Made by a program: the position numbers and the translations under genes
Shown: positions 1 through 8,332 of the stretch, piece by piece
Numbering within the stretch: position 1 is the first letter of the stretch
Layout: the number at the start of each line of letters is the position of its first letter
The notes under the pieces: generated by a model
Told to the model about the DNA's origin: nothing
The model's input: only the letters and a program-made list of their open reading frames with translations
Database searches by the model: none
Source: a bacterium
GTDB lineage: Bacteria; Planctomycetota; Planctomycetia; Pirellulales; Pirellulaceae
Assembly (NCBI GenBank): GCA_024743355.1
Contig: JANSWS010000016.1
Coordinates: 1 to 44,163, forward strand
Direction: 5' to 3'
Length of the DNA stretch: 44,163 bases

Positions 1-61
1 GTGGGCAGGTGGACGTAGTTGAGGTCGTGGCAGGTTTGAATGTTGAGTGGCAGGGGTGGTG

Positions 62-200
62 ACACACTTGCTGGCGCGGCGTGCTTGTATTTTGACGGAT
101 GGTTTGGACACACTTGCTTGCGCTGCGTGCTTGTATTTTGCGTGCTTGTATTTTGCGTGCTTGTATTTTGCGTGCTTGTATTTTGCGTGGTTGTATTTGG
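62..200. repeat. 15-bp tandem repeat array
   Basis: The unit CGTGCTTGTATTTTG is repeated perfectly four times (126-140, 141-155, 156-170, 171-185), followed by a degenerate fifth copy (186-200). A single copy lies at 80-94, and the preceding 18 bases are also shared, so 62-94 and 108-140 are near-identical 33-bp direct repeats. A partial copy follows near 230. The period is 5 codons, so a spurious frame stays open through it. There are no unique spacers, so it is not a CRISPR. It lies upstream of the DUF1592 gene. Confidence 0.9.
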
Positions 201-223
201 GTGGCAGAGATGAACATGTTTGG

Positions 224-253
224 TGACGCGGCGTGCTTGGGTTGCGTTATACT
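224..253 (+). promoter_or_regulatory. possible promoter of the DUF1592-DUF1552 pair
   Basis: TATACT at 248-253 matches the -10 consensus at 5 of 6 positions and lies 45 bases before the ATG at 299. The best -35 candidate, GTGACG near 224-229 with an 18-base spacer, is poor. This is a sequence resemblance only. Confidence 0.25.
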
Positions 254-298
254 AAAGGGAAGAATTCGCCGCTGCCCTTCAAACCCCCCCCTTGTCCC

Positions 299-2368
299 AT
301 GAGAAGATTCTTGCCGCTTCCATCGCGATTGCCCGCGGTCGCACTTGCCGCGGCCAGTCTTGCAATATCCATCGCAGCCAGCCAGAGCAGGGCGGAGGAT
401 CGCGATGCGGCCAATGAAAGCATGTCCATCTTAAAGGAGTATTGTGCGGCCTGTCATAGTCAGGCTGGAGGCTCCGAAGCGGAATTGGATTTCGCGGATT
501 GGGAACGGGCAAAACTTCAGCAGGATGCAACGCTGCTCGAGGATTTGATCCAGGTCATTGCCGATCGCGAGATGCCTCCCGCCGATCAGCCGCAGCTGAC
601 TACCGAGCGGCGCGAGCGTTTGCTGGTAGAACTGCGTGCCGACTTTCGACGCGCGGCGGCCAGCGAGAAATTTCAGCGCCGCACACCGATGCGTCGCATG
701 AATCGCTTTCAATACAACAATGCGGTGGTGGACCTGTTCGATTTGAACTGTGTGGTGTTCACGCTGCCAGAAAAGGTGATGCGGGGATATCAGAATTACT
801 TTCAACCGGCTTCGGGGCGAATGCCGGAGAGCGTGATGGTGGGGAACCGACCGCTCGGAAAATCGCAGCTGATTGAACCCAGGTTGGATGGCGTAGCGGC
901 ATTCCCGCAGGATCTGAGAGCCGAACATGGCTATGACAACCAGGCGGACCATCTGTCGCTCTCGCCGCTGCTGATGGACGAGTTTCTGAAACTTGGGCAA
1001 TCCATTACGCAGAGTCCGGATTTCGGACCGAAAAGCGTTGGCATTTGGCAAGAGTTTTTTGCAGCTCCAGAGGAAACGGTCGATCGCCAAGAAGTGATCC
1101 GTGAGCGATTGCGGGTCTTTCTGACCAGGGCCTTTCGCCGCCCAGCCGAAGAGTCGTTGGTTGCGCGTTATACGGCTTATGCCATGCATACGATGGAACG
1201 CGGAGCAAGCTTCAGCGATGCTATGAAGGCAGTAGCCGCGGCCGCGATTGCTTCACCCAGGTTTCTATACATCTATGAGAAACAAGACGTTGCAGCGGAC
1301 GATGGATCGCCTAGTCAAGTCGACGACCTGGAGCTCGCCGCGCGACTGGCTTTTTTTCTGTGGGGGAGTATTCCGGATGATGAGCTGTTGGCTCTGGCTC
1401 AGTTGGGAGAGCTCAGTCAGCCACAGGTCCTTGATGCTCAGATTGCGCGGATGCTGACGGACGTCCGACTCAAGCGGTTTTGCGACAGTTTTCCGGTGCA
1501 GTGGTTGCAGTTGGATCGCATGGTGTCTTCTATTCCTGATCCCGAGAAATATCCGGATTTCTATTTCTCAAAGTACCGCATGAGCATGCACATGATGCTT
1601 GAGCCTCTGCTGTTGTTCGAAACGGTGTTGATTGAGAACTTGCCAATTACCCAGTTTGTCGATTCGGATTTCACTTATCGTTCCGCCAAGCTGGAGCAGG
1701 CTTACGGTCGTTTGGGCAATCGGCCTGGAAAATCAACGGGAGGGGGCGTGACGCAGTTGACCTATCGCCGTGTTCCGGTTTCCGATCGCCGCAGCGGGGG
1801 ACTGATTACCAATGCCGCGGTAATGACCATGACCTCCGGTCCCGAGAGAACGAAACCGATCACCCGCGGGGCTTGGGTGGCTGGCGTTATTCTCAACGAT
1901 CCCCCTGAGCCGCCTCCGGCCGATGTGCCGCCACTGGCCGCCGAAGCACCGCTGGACGAGCAAAAGTTGACTTTGCGGCAGCGATTAGTGGCGCATCGCG
2001 AGCGTGAGGACTGCCGCGGTTGTCACGAGCAAATTGATCCTTTGGGGTTCGCGCTGGAAAACTATGATGCCGTCGGCGTTTGGCGCGATCAGTACGACGA
2101 TGGTCTCGAGATCGATGCCTCGGGAACGCTGTTTGGCCAATACCCGTTCACCGATGTGCTTGAATTCAAGGACGCGATCTTGGCCAACAAGGATCGATTC
2201 TGCCGAGCGCTGGCGGGGCATCTGCTCAGCTTTGCTTTGGCCCGTGAGCTCGGCCCGGCCGATCAATTGGCCTTGGATGAAATTGTCGAAGCCGTTTCAA
2301 GCGATGATTATCGGATGCGTACCATGATGCGTGCGGTGATATTAAGCGATCCCTTTAGGATGAAATAA
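299..2368 (+). CDS. DUF1592/DUF1588/DUF1585 (PSD-type) haem-binding protein
   Basis: A 689-residue exported protein of the large planctomycete family that combines an N-terminal cytochrome-like segment with DUF1587, DUF1592, DUF1588 and DUF1585 modules. The start at 299 gives a signal peptide (MRRFLPLPSR, then an Ala/Leu core ending near residue 32); an earlier in-frame start at 233 would bury it. Two CxxCH haem motifs are visible: CAACH at residues 49-53 and CRGCH at 572-576, the latter opening the DUF1588 block (HEQIDPLGFALENYDAVGVW). The C-terminal segment (RFCRALAGHLLSFALAREL) is typical DUF1585. The stop overlaps the next start by one base (TAATG), so the two genes are probably translationally coupled. 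In planctomycetes this family is regularly paired with DUF1552. The substrate is unknown; a periplasmic redox role is inferred from the haem motifs. Confidence 0.93.
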   Translation: MRRFLPLPSRLPAVALAAASLAISIAASQSRAEDRDAANESMSILKEYCAACHSQAGGSEAELDFADWERAKLQQDATLLEDLIQVIADREMPPADQPQLTTERRERLLVELRADFRRAAASEKFQRRTPMRRMNRFQYNNAVVDLFDLNCVVFTLPEKVMRGYQNYFQPASGRMPESVMVGNRPLGKSQLIEPRLDGVAAFPQDLRAEHGYDNQADHLSLSPLLMDEFLKLGQSITQSPDFGPKSVGIWQEFFAAPEETVDRQEVIRERLRVFLTRAFRRPAEESLVARYTAYAMHTMERGASFSDAMKAVAAAAIASPRFLYIYEKQDVAADDGSPSQVDDLELAARLAFFLWGSIPDDELLALAQLGELSQPQVLDAQIARMLTDVRLKRFCDSFPVQWLQLDRMVSSIPDPEKYPDFYFSKYRMSMHMMLEPLLLFETVLIENLPITQFVDSDFTYRSAKLEQAYGRLGNRPGKSTGGGVTQLTYRRVPVSDRRSGGLITNAAVMTMTSGPERTKPITRGAWVAGVILNDPPEPPPADVPPLAAEAPLDEQKLTLRQRLVAHREREDCRGCHEQIDPLGFALENYDAVGVWRDQYDDGLEIDASGTLFGQYPFTDVLEFKDAILANKDRFCRALAGHLLSFALARELGPADQLALDEIVEAVSSDDYRMRTMMRAVILSDPFRMK

Positions 2369-3714
2369 TGACATCTTCCAGAAGACGTTTTCTGCGTGGC
2401 ATGGGAGGCGTTGCTTTAGCCCTGCCATGTTTCGAAAGTCTGGCCCAGGGGCAGCAGGTAGCCGCGAGCAACGCGCTGCGGATGGCACATTTTTATGTTC
2501 CGATTGGGGTCGTCCGTCGCGGCTTCTTTCCCGGAGAGGCGGACGATGTTATTCCCGAAGGAAACCTGGGGAACGTGATGAAGTCCCTGGGCGAACAAAA
2601 TCCTCATCACAGCGCCCAACCGTTGGCAGAGCTAACTCCTACCATGCAGCCATTGGAGGATGTGAAGCAACACCTGAATTTAATCACCGGTATGGATCGA
2701 ACCTTTCAGCAAGGCACGGACGTGCATGCGCAGTGTGCATCTTGCTACCTGAGCAGCGCCAAGCCCTATACAGTCCAGGGATCGGCATGGCCTTTGGATC
2801 GGACGCTGGATCACGTTGTCGCCGATCAAGTCGGCTCGAGTACGCCGTTTCGTACACTGGAGTTCAGTTGCAACAGCCATCGGGACAACAAGGAATCGAT
2901 CTACTTCGACAATATTTCATGGTACGGCACGGGGCACTTGGCACCCTCGATCCGCGACCCTCGCAAGATGTACCGCCGATTGTTTTCAACGCAAGAAATC
3001 GATCGCTATCGGGATGTAACCAGTTTGGTACTGGAAGACGCTCGATCCTTGCAAAGAGAATTGGGGCGTTCCGATCGAGATAAGTTTGCCGAGTACTTTG
3101 AATCGATTCGCGCCATCGAGAGCCAAATGGAAAAGTTGGAAAGTATGAAAGCGGAGTTGTCGCAGGTGGGTTTTGAAGAGCCCGCAGAAGCCTACATGCC
3201 GCGGGGCGACTACATTCGGTTGATGGGTGATTTGATGATCGCGGCTCTGCAAAGCGGATTGACCCGAGTGGCGACCTTCATGGTGGGTCCCGAACGATGG
3301 GATACACCGTATATGTTCGACGGCTTGTTTGACAAGCCACGCAGTCACCATCAAATGTCGCACAATCAAACGAAGATGATCGATGACCTGCTCAAGGTCG
3401 ATCGATTTCATGTCGAACAGTATGCCTACCTTGTCCGCAGGATGCAGAGCATCCGCGAGTCCGACGGCACATCGCTGCTTGACAATACGCTGTTCACCTA
3501 TGGTTCCGGACTGGGCGATGGGTCCACGCATCAATACAACGATTTGCCGATCATCATGGCGGGAGGCGGCAAGCGTGTTAGGACTGGGCAGCATATCAAC
3601 ATGCCGGAGGGCTCTCCGTTGGCCAATCTATGGTTAACCCAGGCTCGCTTGATGGGGCTGAACATGGACGCATTTGCCGATAGCACCGGGCTGATCAGCG
3701 ATGTTCTCGCATAG
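2368..3714 (+). CDS. DUF1552 protein, Tat-exported
   Basis: A 448-residue protein that starts within the stop codon of the DUF1592 gene. The N-terminus carries a clear twin-arginine signal (SRRRFLRGMGG, then ALALPCFESLAQG). The body has the DUF1552 hallmarks: early HFYVPIGVVRRGFFP, a mid segment RTLEFSCNSHRDNKES, and a late segment TLFTYGSGLGDGSTHQYNDL followed by IIMAGGG. The late Asp/His-rich part resembles the alkaline-phosphatase-like sulfatase-related DUF1501 family. Export by Tat implies folding, perhaps with a cofactor, before transport. Function is unknown; the strict coupling to the haem protein upstream suggests that they act together outside the cytoplasm. Confidence 0.93.
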   Translation: MTSSRRRFLRGMGGVALALPCFESLAQGQQVAASNALRMAHFYVPIGVVRRGFFPGEADDVIPEGNLGNVMKSLGEQNPHHSAQPLAELTPTMQPLEDVKQHLNLITGMDRTFQQGTDVHAQCASCYLSSAKPYTVQGSAWPLDRTLDHVVADQVGSSTPFRTLEFSCNSHRDNKESIYFDNISWYGTGHLAPSIRDPRKMYRRLFSTQEIDRYRDVTSLVLEDARSLQRELGRSDRDKFAEYFESIRAIESQMEKLESMKAELSQVGFEEPAEAYMPRGDYIRLMGDLMIAALQSGLTRVATFMVGPERWDTPYMFDGLFDKPRSHHQMSHNQTKMIDDLLKVDRFHVEQYAYLVRRMQSIRESDGTSLLDNTLFTYGSGLGDGSTHQYNDLPIIMAGGGKRVRTGQHINMPEGSPLANLWLTQARLMGLNMDAFADSTGLISDVLA

Positions 3715-3762
3715 GAACGCCCAGGTTTAAGTCAGCTTGCCTCAATTCAATTTCAGTTTCTT

Positions 3763-3789
3763 GTACGTATCGCCTGCCGGGTGGTTCGT
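3763..3789 (+). repeat. 27-bp dispersed repeat, copy 1
   Basis: The core ATCGCCTGCCGGGTGGTTCG is shared with 4164-4190; over 27 bases the two differ at one position (T versus A). Both lie in the same convergent gap, in direct orientation about 400 bp apart. Confidence 0.85.
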
Positions 3790-4163
3790 TCGATGGGAGT
3801 ATGGGGCTGCGGGTTTTTGCTGCGTTGCAAGAAGGTCTCACACAGAGGCAGGGGGGCACGGAGAGGAGAGGCTTGCGCAATTGCTGGGCTCAGCAGTGCT
3901 GCAGCGATTGGGTACTCAAGCAACGTGCTTTCGCAAGATCCTGAAATCTAGAAAGAGCTGCCCTCTATGCCCCACTGAGCATCTTGTGGTGGTTCGTCCT
4001 CGAGCCTGTTCGCCGGGTTGCCAGTGCTCCTCCACACGACAGAGAAGGGCTGGCAGGAAAATGGCTGGCAGAAAGATGGATTCGCTTGAGCTTTGCAGGT
4101 CACCAGAGCTTCAGAGATTACTTCGGCACTTCCAGGGCGCCGCTTGGCAAGCGAGACGTGCCT

Positions 4164-4190
4164 GTACGAATCGCCTGCCGGGTGGTTCGT
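4164..4190 (+). repeat. 27-bp dispersed repeat, copy 2
   Basis: Second copy of the repeat at 3763-3789, with one mismatch. It is followed by CTAAGCTTTG rather than the flank of copy 1, so the identity is limited to the 27-base core. Confidence 0.85.
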
Positions 4191-4263
4191 CTAAGCTTTG
4201 TCGCAAGAACCGCTGGTACGCACGGATCATCCGCTAGATAACTTGCTGTTGTTTGGCCACGCA

Positions 4264-6468
4264 TCAGTACTCAATCACGATGGCTTCGTGAATGTCGTCG
4301 ATGGTTGCTCGGATACTTCGTTCTTGATGTTCCAGGAGCGTCGAAGCGTTCAGTTTGTGGATCTTTCGCGGAACGAAGTTCAGCTCCAGTTGAACGCGGT
4401 ACAACGGTCGGTCTTCCATCAAGGCCGGCAACGCATAGGGACGATTCTGGCTGGGGATAGTTTGTGGCGGTGGGTTGTAGCCAAGTAAATGTACTCGCAT
4501 GATTCGCGTTTGCCGATCGTCGGTTACGATGGCTTCGACGTTGGTAGGAGCGGTTATTTTGATCCTTGGTTCGGGTGCCAGCATGCGCACGGCCTGTCGT
4601 AGAAGCCTGCGTGTTTCTACTGTATGGTGTTCGCTGGCGGTCGAGTAATCGGGCGAGCCGGCAAAGGTTAGTACCTGACCAGCTCCGTAGGAGTTTAGCA
4701 AGATGGCAGGTCCGACCGCTTGGTCGGCGCTCATGGGCCAGTCGGTGTTCTCCTGGCCCAGCTGCTGGCGGGTGGTACGGAAGGGGCGAAGCAGTTGTCC
4801 TACCGCTTGGGCGGCATCGGCTTGAAATACGCTTGCTGGTCCTTTAACAAGCACCGGTGATTGTGTAGGTAAAGCCGCAAACGCGTTGGGAGCGGCCTTG
4901 CCCAGCCTGACTTTGTCCTCTTCGGAAAACGCAAACCAGTTGTCCTGGGAAGCCAATCGCGTTTGCACGGAAGCACCGATCAGGTCTTGGAGTCTGCAAT
5001 GCGGCAAGGGCTTTCCCAGACGATCGAATTGTCCGCTGTGGCCAGTCACAATCAGCTTACCGCCTTCTTTGACATAGCGTTGCAGCAATTCCGATTCCCG
5101 GTCCGTCAGAATGGCGGTATTGGCCAGTAGTATGATCGGGAATCGTTTCAGATTCGTTAAGTCGAGATTCTCATCCAGTACAACTCCCCAAGGAATATGT
5201 TCGTAAACAAGCGCCTTGTGCGCTCCCAGAAAGCTTTGAAAGTATTCCTGCGGTTGGTCGCGGCCAATCCAGTCCCGGGTCCGGCTGCTGAAGTAGATCC
5301 CGACTTCCGCATGCGCTGGTTGACCGAAGTGAGCTCGCTTCTTGCGGGCCTCTTCAAAGACCAGGGTAAAGCGCTCGTAGGCCCTGGAATCCAGTTGGCC
5401 GTCAAAGGCGGTCTTGTCGACGATGGTTACAAAAGCGCCATGTGCCAGCAGCGTTAGCAGCTCCCAACGGATGTCATTCAGCGGACGCGTCGTTTGGTCG
5501 TGGTACATGCGGACGCCGCGCTGCATGGCAACTTGCACCCGTTGATGGGGCACTGCCGCACGATAGAAAGCTGCGTTGAGTCCAATCGTCAAGGCGCTGA
5601 AGCCCCACACGCCCGTTTCGCCGGTGATGAAGTCACCGTTGCCGGCGTGTTGCACGGGGCGTTGGCCAACTTCCAAGCTGAAAGGCGGATTTCCATGGTA
5701 ATTAAAATCCACACTGACCTGCGGATTGAGGCCTTTTACGAATTGGTGGAGAGAGCGTTCGAATCGTTCACTGGTTTGATAGCGAAACTCCAGCATCTTC
5801 TCCCAGGATGCGTCCCATTCCAAGCCGCTGGGCATGTCCACGCCGTATTCTTTCTCAAAGGCGTTTCGGCAGCTATCGCACCAACAACCGTAGGGCTTGC
5901 CGAATCCTTGATCGAGCATGTCGATATGAAATCCGTGCACGCCGTAGGCCATTTGCTCCGCTAAGATTTCTTGCAGCGCTTCGAGATAACCCGAGTTGAA
6001 ACAAAAGCGTCCAAGCGGATGGCCTTGGCTGTCCCGCATCTGCCACTCGGGATGCGCATCAAGAAAATGTCCCGCTTGCTGCACGACGCAGTAGGCGATC
6101 ACGGGCAAGTTACTTTTGGCGGCTTCATCGACTGCCTCCCGAAGCGGGTCTCGGGTTCCCAGGCCAGGGGCCTTGGGGAGAATCTTGGAATCGTAATAGG
6201 CGAAGTCACCGTCGCGAGCCCACATGACGAGGTATTCTGCTTGGCAAGCCAAGGCCTGTCGAACAATCTCCGCTCCGTTAAACTGCCTGCAATAGCGAGT
6301 GTCGTTGAGATCACTGTGCCCGAATTGCGCTCCGGTAGGACCCGTTTCGATTCCCACTAATACCTGTTGATACCAAGGCGGATCGGCAGCCAACAGGTCG
6401 CGGTTGAACAAGCTGGCAAGCGTCAGCCCTATGATAAGCGGCAAGCATGGGGCCGGTTTAAGGTGCAT
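4264..6468 (-). CDS. secreted GHL6-like glycosidase with a beta-galactosidase-trimerisation-like domain
   Basis: A 734-residue protein with a Sec signal peptide (MHLKPAPCLPLIIGLTLASL, cleavage near residue 28). The first half looks like a TIM barrel of the hypothetical glycosyl hydrolase 6 type: VGIETGPTGAQFGHSDLND, LVMWARDGDFAYYDSK, PVIAYCVVQQ, GFHIDMLDQGFG followed by a CWCDSCRNAF cluster, and VSVDFNYHGNPP. The central part (FPIILLANTAILTDRESELL, then YVKEGGKLIVTGHSG) reads as the glutamine-amidotransferase-like trimerisation fold found in GH42 and relatives. The last ~80 residues look like a beta-sandwich. Substrate cannot be told; a role in breaking down external glycans is inferred. AGGA lies about 9 bases before the ATG. 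It diverges from the cyanophycinase-like gene across 202 bp. Confidence 0.8.
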   Translation of the reverse strand: MHLKPAPCLPLIIGLTLASLFNRDLLAADPPWYQQVLVGIETGPTGAQFGHSDLNDTRYCRQFNGAEIVRQALACQAEYLVMWARDGDFAYYDSKILPKAPGLGTRDPLREAVDEAAKSNLPVIAYCVVQQAGHFLDAHPEWQMRDSQGHPLGRFCFNSGYLEALQEILAEQMAYGVHGFHIDMLDQGFGKPYGCWCDSCRNAFEKEYGVDMPSGLEWDASWEKMLEFRYQTSERFERSLHQFVKGLNPQVSVDFNYHGNPPFSLEVGQRPVQHAGNGDFITGETGVWGFSALTIGLNAAFYRAAVPHQRVQVAMQRGVRMYHDQTTRPLNDIRWELLTLLAHGAFVTIVDKTAFDGQLDSRAYERFTLVFEEARKKRAHFGQPAHAEVGIYFSSRTRDWIGRDQPQEYFQSFLGAHKALVYEHIPWGVVLDENLDLTNLKRFPIILLANTAILTDRESELLQRYVKEGGKLIVTGHSGQFDRLGKPLPHCRLQDLIGASVQTRLASQDNWFAFSEEDKVRLGKAAPNAFAALPTQSPVLVKGPASVFQADAAQAVGQLLRPFRTTRQQLGQENTDWPMSADQAVGPAILLNSYGAGQVLTFAGSPDYSTASEHHTVETRRLLRQAVRMLAPEPRIKITAPTNVEAIVTDDRQTRIMRVHLLGYNPPPQTIPSQNRPYALPALMEDRPLYRVQLELNFVPRKIHKLNASTLLEHQERSIRATIDDIHEAIVIEY

Positions 6469-6670
6469 GAAGCTGTTCCTGACGAGGTGGGTGGGAAGGG
6501 GTGGTGCTGGACGCCAGTTGCCATTGTCCTGGCAGTCGTTCAGGTAAGCCTAGGGCAGGTGGTTGGCGGATGGATATCGGGATGATGTTTTTGTTTAGAA
6601 CCTATCCGAAAGTCGTGAGCTGCTTGGGCGTTAGCTGCGGTTCTCGTCGCTCTTCGGGCAGGTTGTTACT

Positions 6671-8314
6671 GTGCATTGGGTGTTGAATATGGCGTTTCCA
6701 AGTTTGGCGTTGCCGATTGCTCTGTTGTCCATCACTCTGTGCTGGCTAGGGCCGGTATGGGCGCAATCCTTTGACGAGCGATTCAGCGACTGGCCCGTGG
6801 ATTTGAAGATCCAGGGGAAACTGATTGTTGCGAACACACTCTCGGATATGGCTACGATAGCACCCTTGCTGGATCAATCGCGGAGAGAGCAAAGTCTGCT
6901 GCTGGTAGCCCCCGCGGATCAACAGTCAATTCTAGTGGAACAATATGACCAGTTGTTCGATCAGGTGATTCCGGTTGAGAGTTTGACATCCGCCAGTGAG
7001 CAGGCTGGAGTAGAGGTGATTGCCTGGCACGTATCGCCTTATTTTCAGACGGCCTACCATTATCTGGATCGCTACCGGCGGAATTTTCAGGAGCTATTGG
7101 ACACGGGCAAGACGCTGATTGTGGTCGGCCCCAACGCCGCCTGGTGCTCCAAGATGTTTCTGGCGAACGATGAATTGCCACCATCGATCAAGCCAGGGGC
7201 CAATTTTCTGCTGGATTGTTTGCTGCACATGCCTTCTGCAGATAGCGAACCCGCGTCCGAGCAAGCCAAAGTTCTGAGTGTTCTGACGGTTTATCCTCGC
7301 AGTGTGGGCATCCTGCTGGATTCCGAAACAGCCTTGAAGTTGGATGGTCGCAAGATACAAGTTGCCGGTGCGGGAGCTGCCACTTTCTTACTGGCAGGAA
7401 ACACGCGGCAACCCAATCGTGTAGAACGCGTCGTTCCACGGAGCCTTGAGAGTCGCCAGCGAGTTACTGAATGGCTGCTGGATCTTACTGAATGGCGACG
7501 TGATGCCATTGATCGCACCTTGGAGGAATTTCCCTCGGCTGAGCCAGGCGAACCTTGTGTCGACAACGGCAAGCTGTTTATCGTTGGTGGCGGCGGGCTA
7601 CCAGAGGGCTTGATGGAAAGCTTTGTTCAAGCCGCCGGTGGGCCGCGGCAGGCAAGATTGGTTTACGTGCCATGCTCCGAAGCAGAGGTGATTGAGGACC
7701 GGCCCGGAATGCTCAGCCTGTGGGAGAAGATGGGAGTCGCCGCTGTGGACTTTATTCACACCAAGGACCGCCAGCGGGCAAACGACGATGAACAATTCTA
7801 TGCACCGCTGGAATCCGCGACCGGAGTCTGGTTCGGCGGAGGTAGGCAGTGGAACTTTGCGGATTCCTACTACGGAACGACGACTCACCGGCTGATGAAA
7901 GAAGTGCTAACCCGCGGCGGAGCGATTGGCGGATCGTCGGCTGGTGCTTCGGTGCAGGCCCGCTATCTGGCAAGAGCGACGCCCATCGAGAACTTCCGCA
8001 TCATGGCGCTCGGTTACGAGCGCGGCGGACTGGGGTTTCTGTCCGGAGTCGCTATCGACCAACACTTCACGCAACGGCGAAGGCAAAAGGATATGACGCA
8101 GTTGGTCGACCGCTATCCGCAATTGCTGGGAATCGGCATCGATGAAACCACGGCCTTAGTGGTGGAGAAATCCCTGGCGCGGGTCGTCGGTCAGGGGCAA
8201 GTCTACTTCTATGATCGCAATCTGCCTGTGTGTCAGGATCGTCCGGATTACATTGCCTTGCAAGCCGGACAGATCTTCGATCTTGCCGAGCGAAAAGTCG
8301 TGGAGTCTGAATGA
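6671..8314 (+). CDS. secreted cyanophycinase-like S51 peptidase with duplicated fold
   Basis: A 547-residue protein (GTG start at 6671; ATG at 6689 is the alternative). The N-terminus is a signal peptide (MAFPSLALPIALLSITLC, ending WAQ). The C-terminal half is a clear cyanophycinase/peptidase S51 domain: KLFIVGGGGLPEG, GVWFGGGRQWNF, the nucleophile elbow GGSSAGA with Ser423, VAIDQHFTQRRRQKDM and GIGIDETTALVV. Family members are about 270-300 residues, so this one is twice as long. The N-terminal half seems to be a decayed copy: SVGILLDSETALKLDG matches the domain's closing motif, while the elbow position reads VVGPNAAWC with no Ser. Known enzymes cleave cyanophycin to beta-Asp-Arg; no cyanophycin synthetase is seen here, and a secreted form may use another isopeptide substrate. 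It converges on the next gene with an 18-base gap. Confidence 0.88.
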   Translation: MHWVLNMAFPSLALPIALLSITLCWLGPVWAQSFDERFSDWPVDLKIQGKLIVANTLSDMATIAPLLDQSRREQSLLLVAPADQQSILVEQYDQLFDQVIPVESLTSASEQAGVEVIAWHVSPYFQTAYHYLDRYRRNFQELLDTGKTLIVVGPNAAWCSKMFLANDELPPSIKPGANFLLDCLLHMPSADSEPASEQAKVLSVLTVYPRSVGILLDSETALKLDGRKIQVAGAGAATFLLAGNTRQPNRVERVVPRSLESRQRVTEWLLDLTEWRRDAIDRTLEEFPSAEPGEPCVDNGKLFIVGGGGLPEGLMESFVQAAGGPRQARLVYVPCSEAEVIEDRPGMLSLWEKMGVAAVDFIHTKDRQRANDDEQFYAPLESATGVWFGGGRQWNFADSYYGTTTHRLMKEVLTRGGAIGGSSAGASVQARYLARATPIENFRIMALGYERGGLGFLSGVAIDQHFTQRRRQKDMTQLVDRYPQLLGIGIDETTALVVEKSLARVVGQGQVYFYDRNLPVCQDRPDYIALQAGQIFDLAERKVVESE

Positions 8315-8332
8315 AGCATGGCGTCTGAAAGC

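Larger units (their letters stand above)
3715..4263. other. intergenic gap between convergent genes with dispersed repeats
   Basis: No convincing gene is seen in these 549 bases between the ends of the DUF1552 gene (+) and the glycosidase-like gene (-). The gap holds the two 27-bp repeat copies listed separately and a purine-rich CACAGAGG/CACGGAGAGG stretch near 3840-3870, similar to short low-complexity repeats common between planctomycete genes (recalled, not searched). No clear terminator with a T-tract was found. Confidence 0.7.

Noticed and set aside
126-200. Possible CRISPR or coding repeat upstream of the DUF1592 gene
   Set aside because: 15-bp units are contiguous without spacers; the open frame through them (99-302) reads a five-residue repeat with no gene-like context.
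431-1189. 252-codon minus-strand frame
   Set aside because: It lies antisense within the DUF1592 gene, which has clear family motifs; the antisense translation has no family resemblance.
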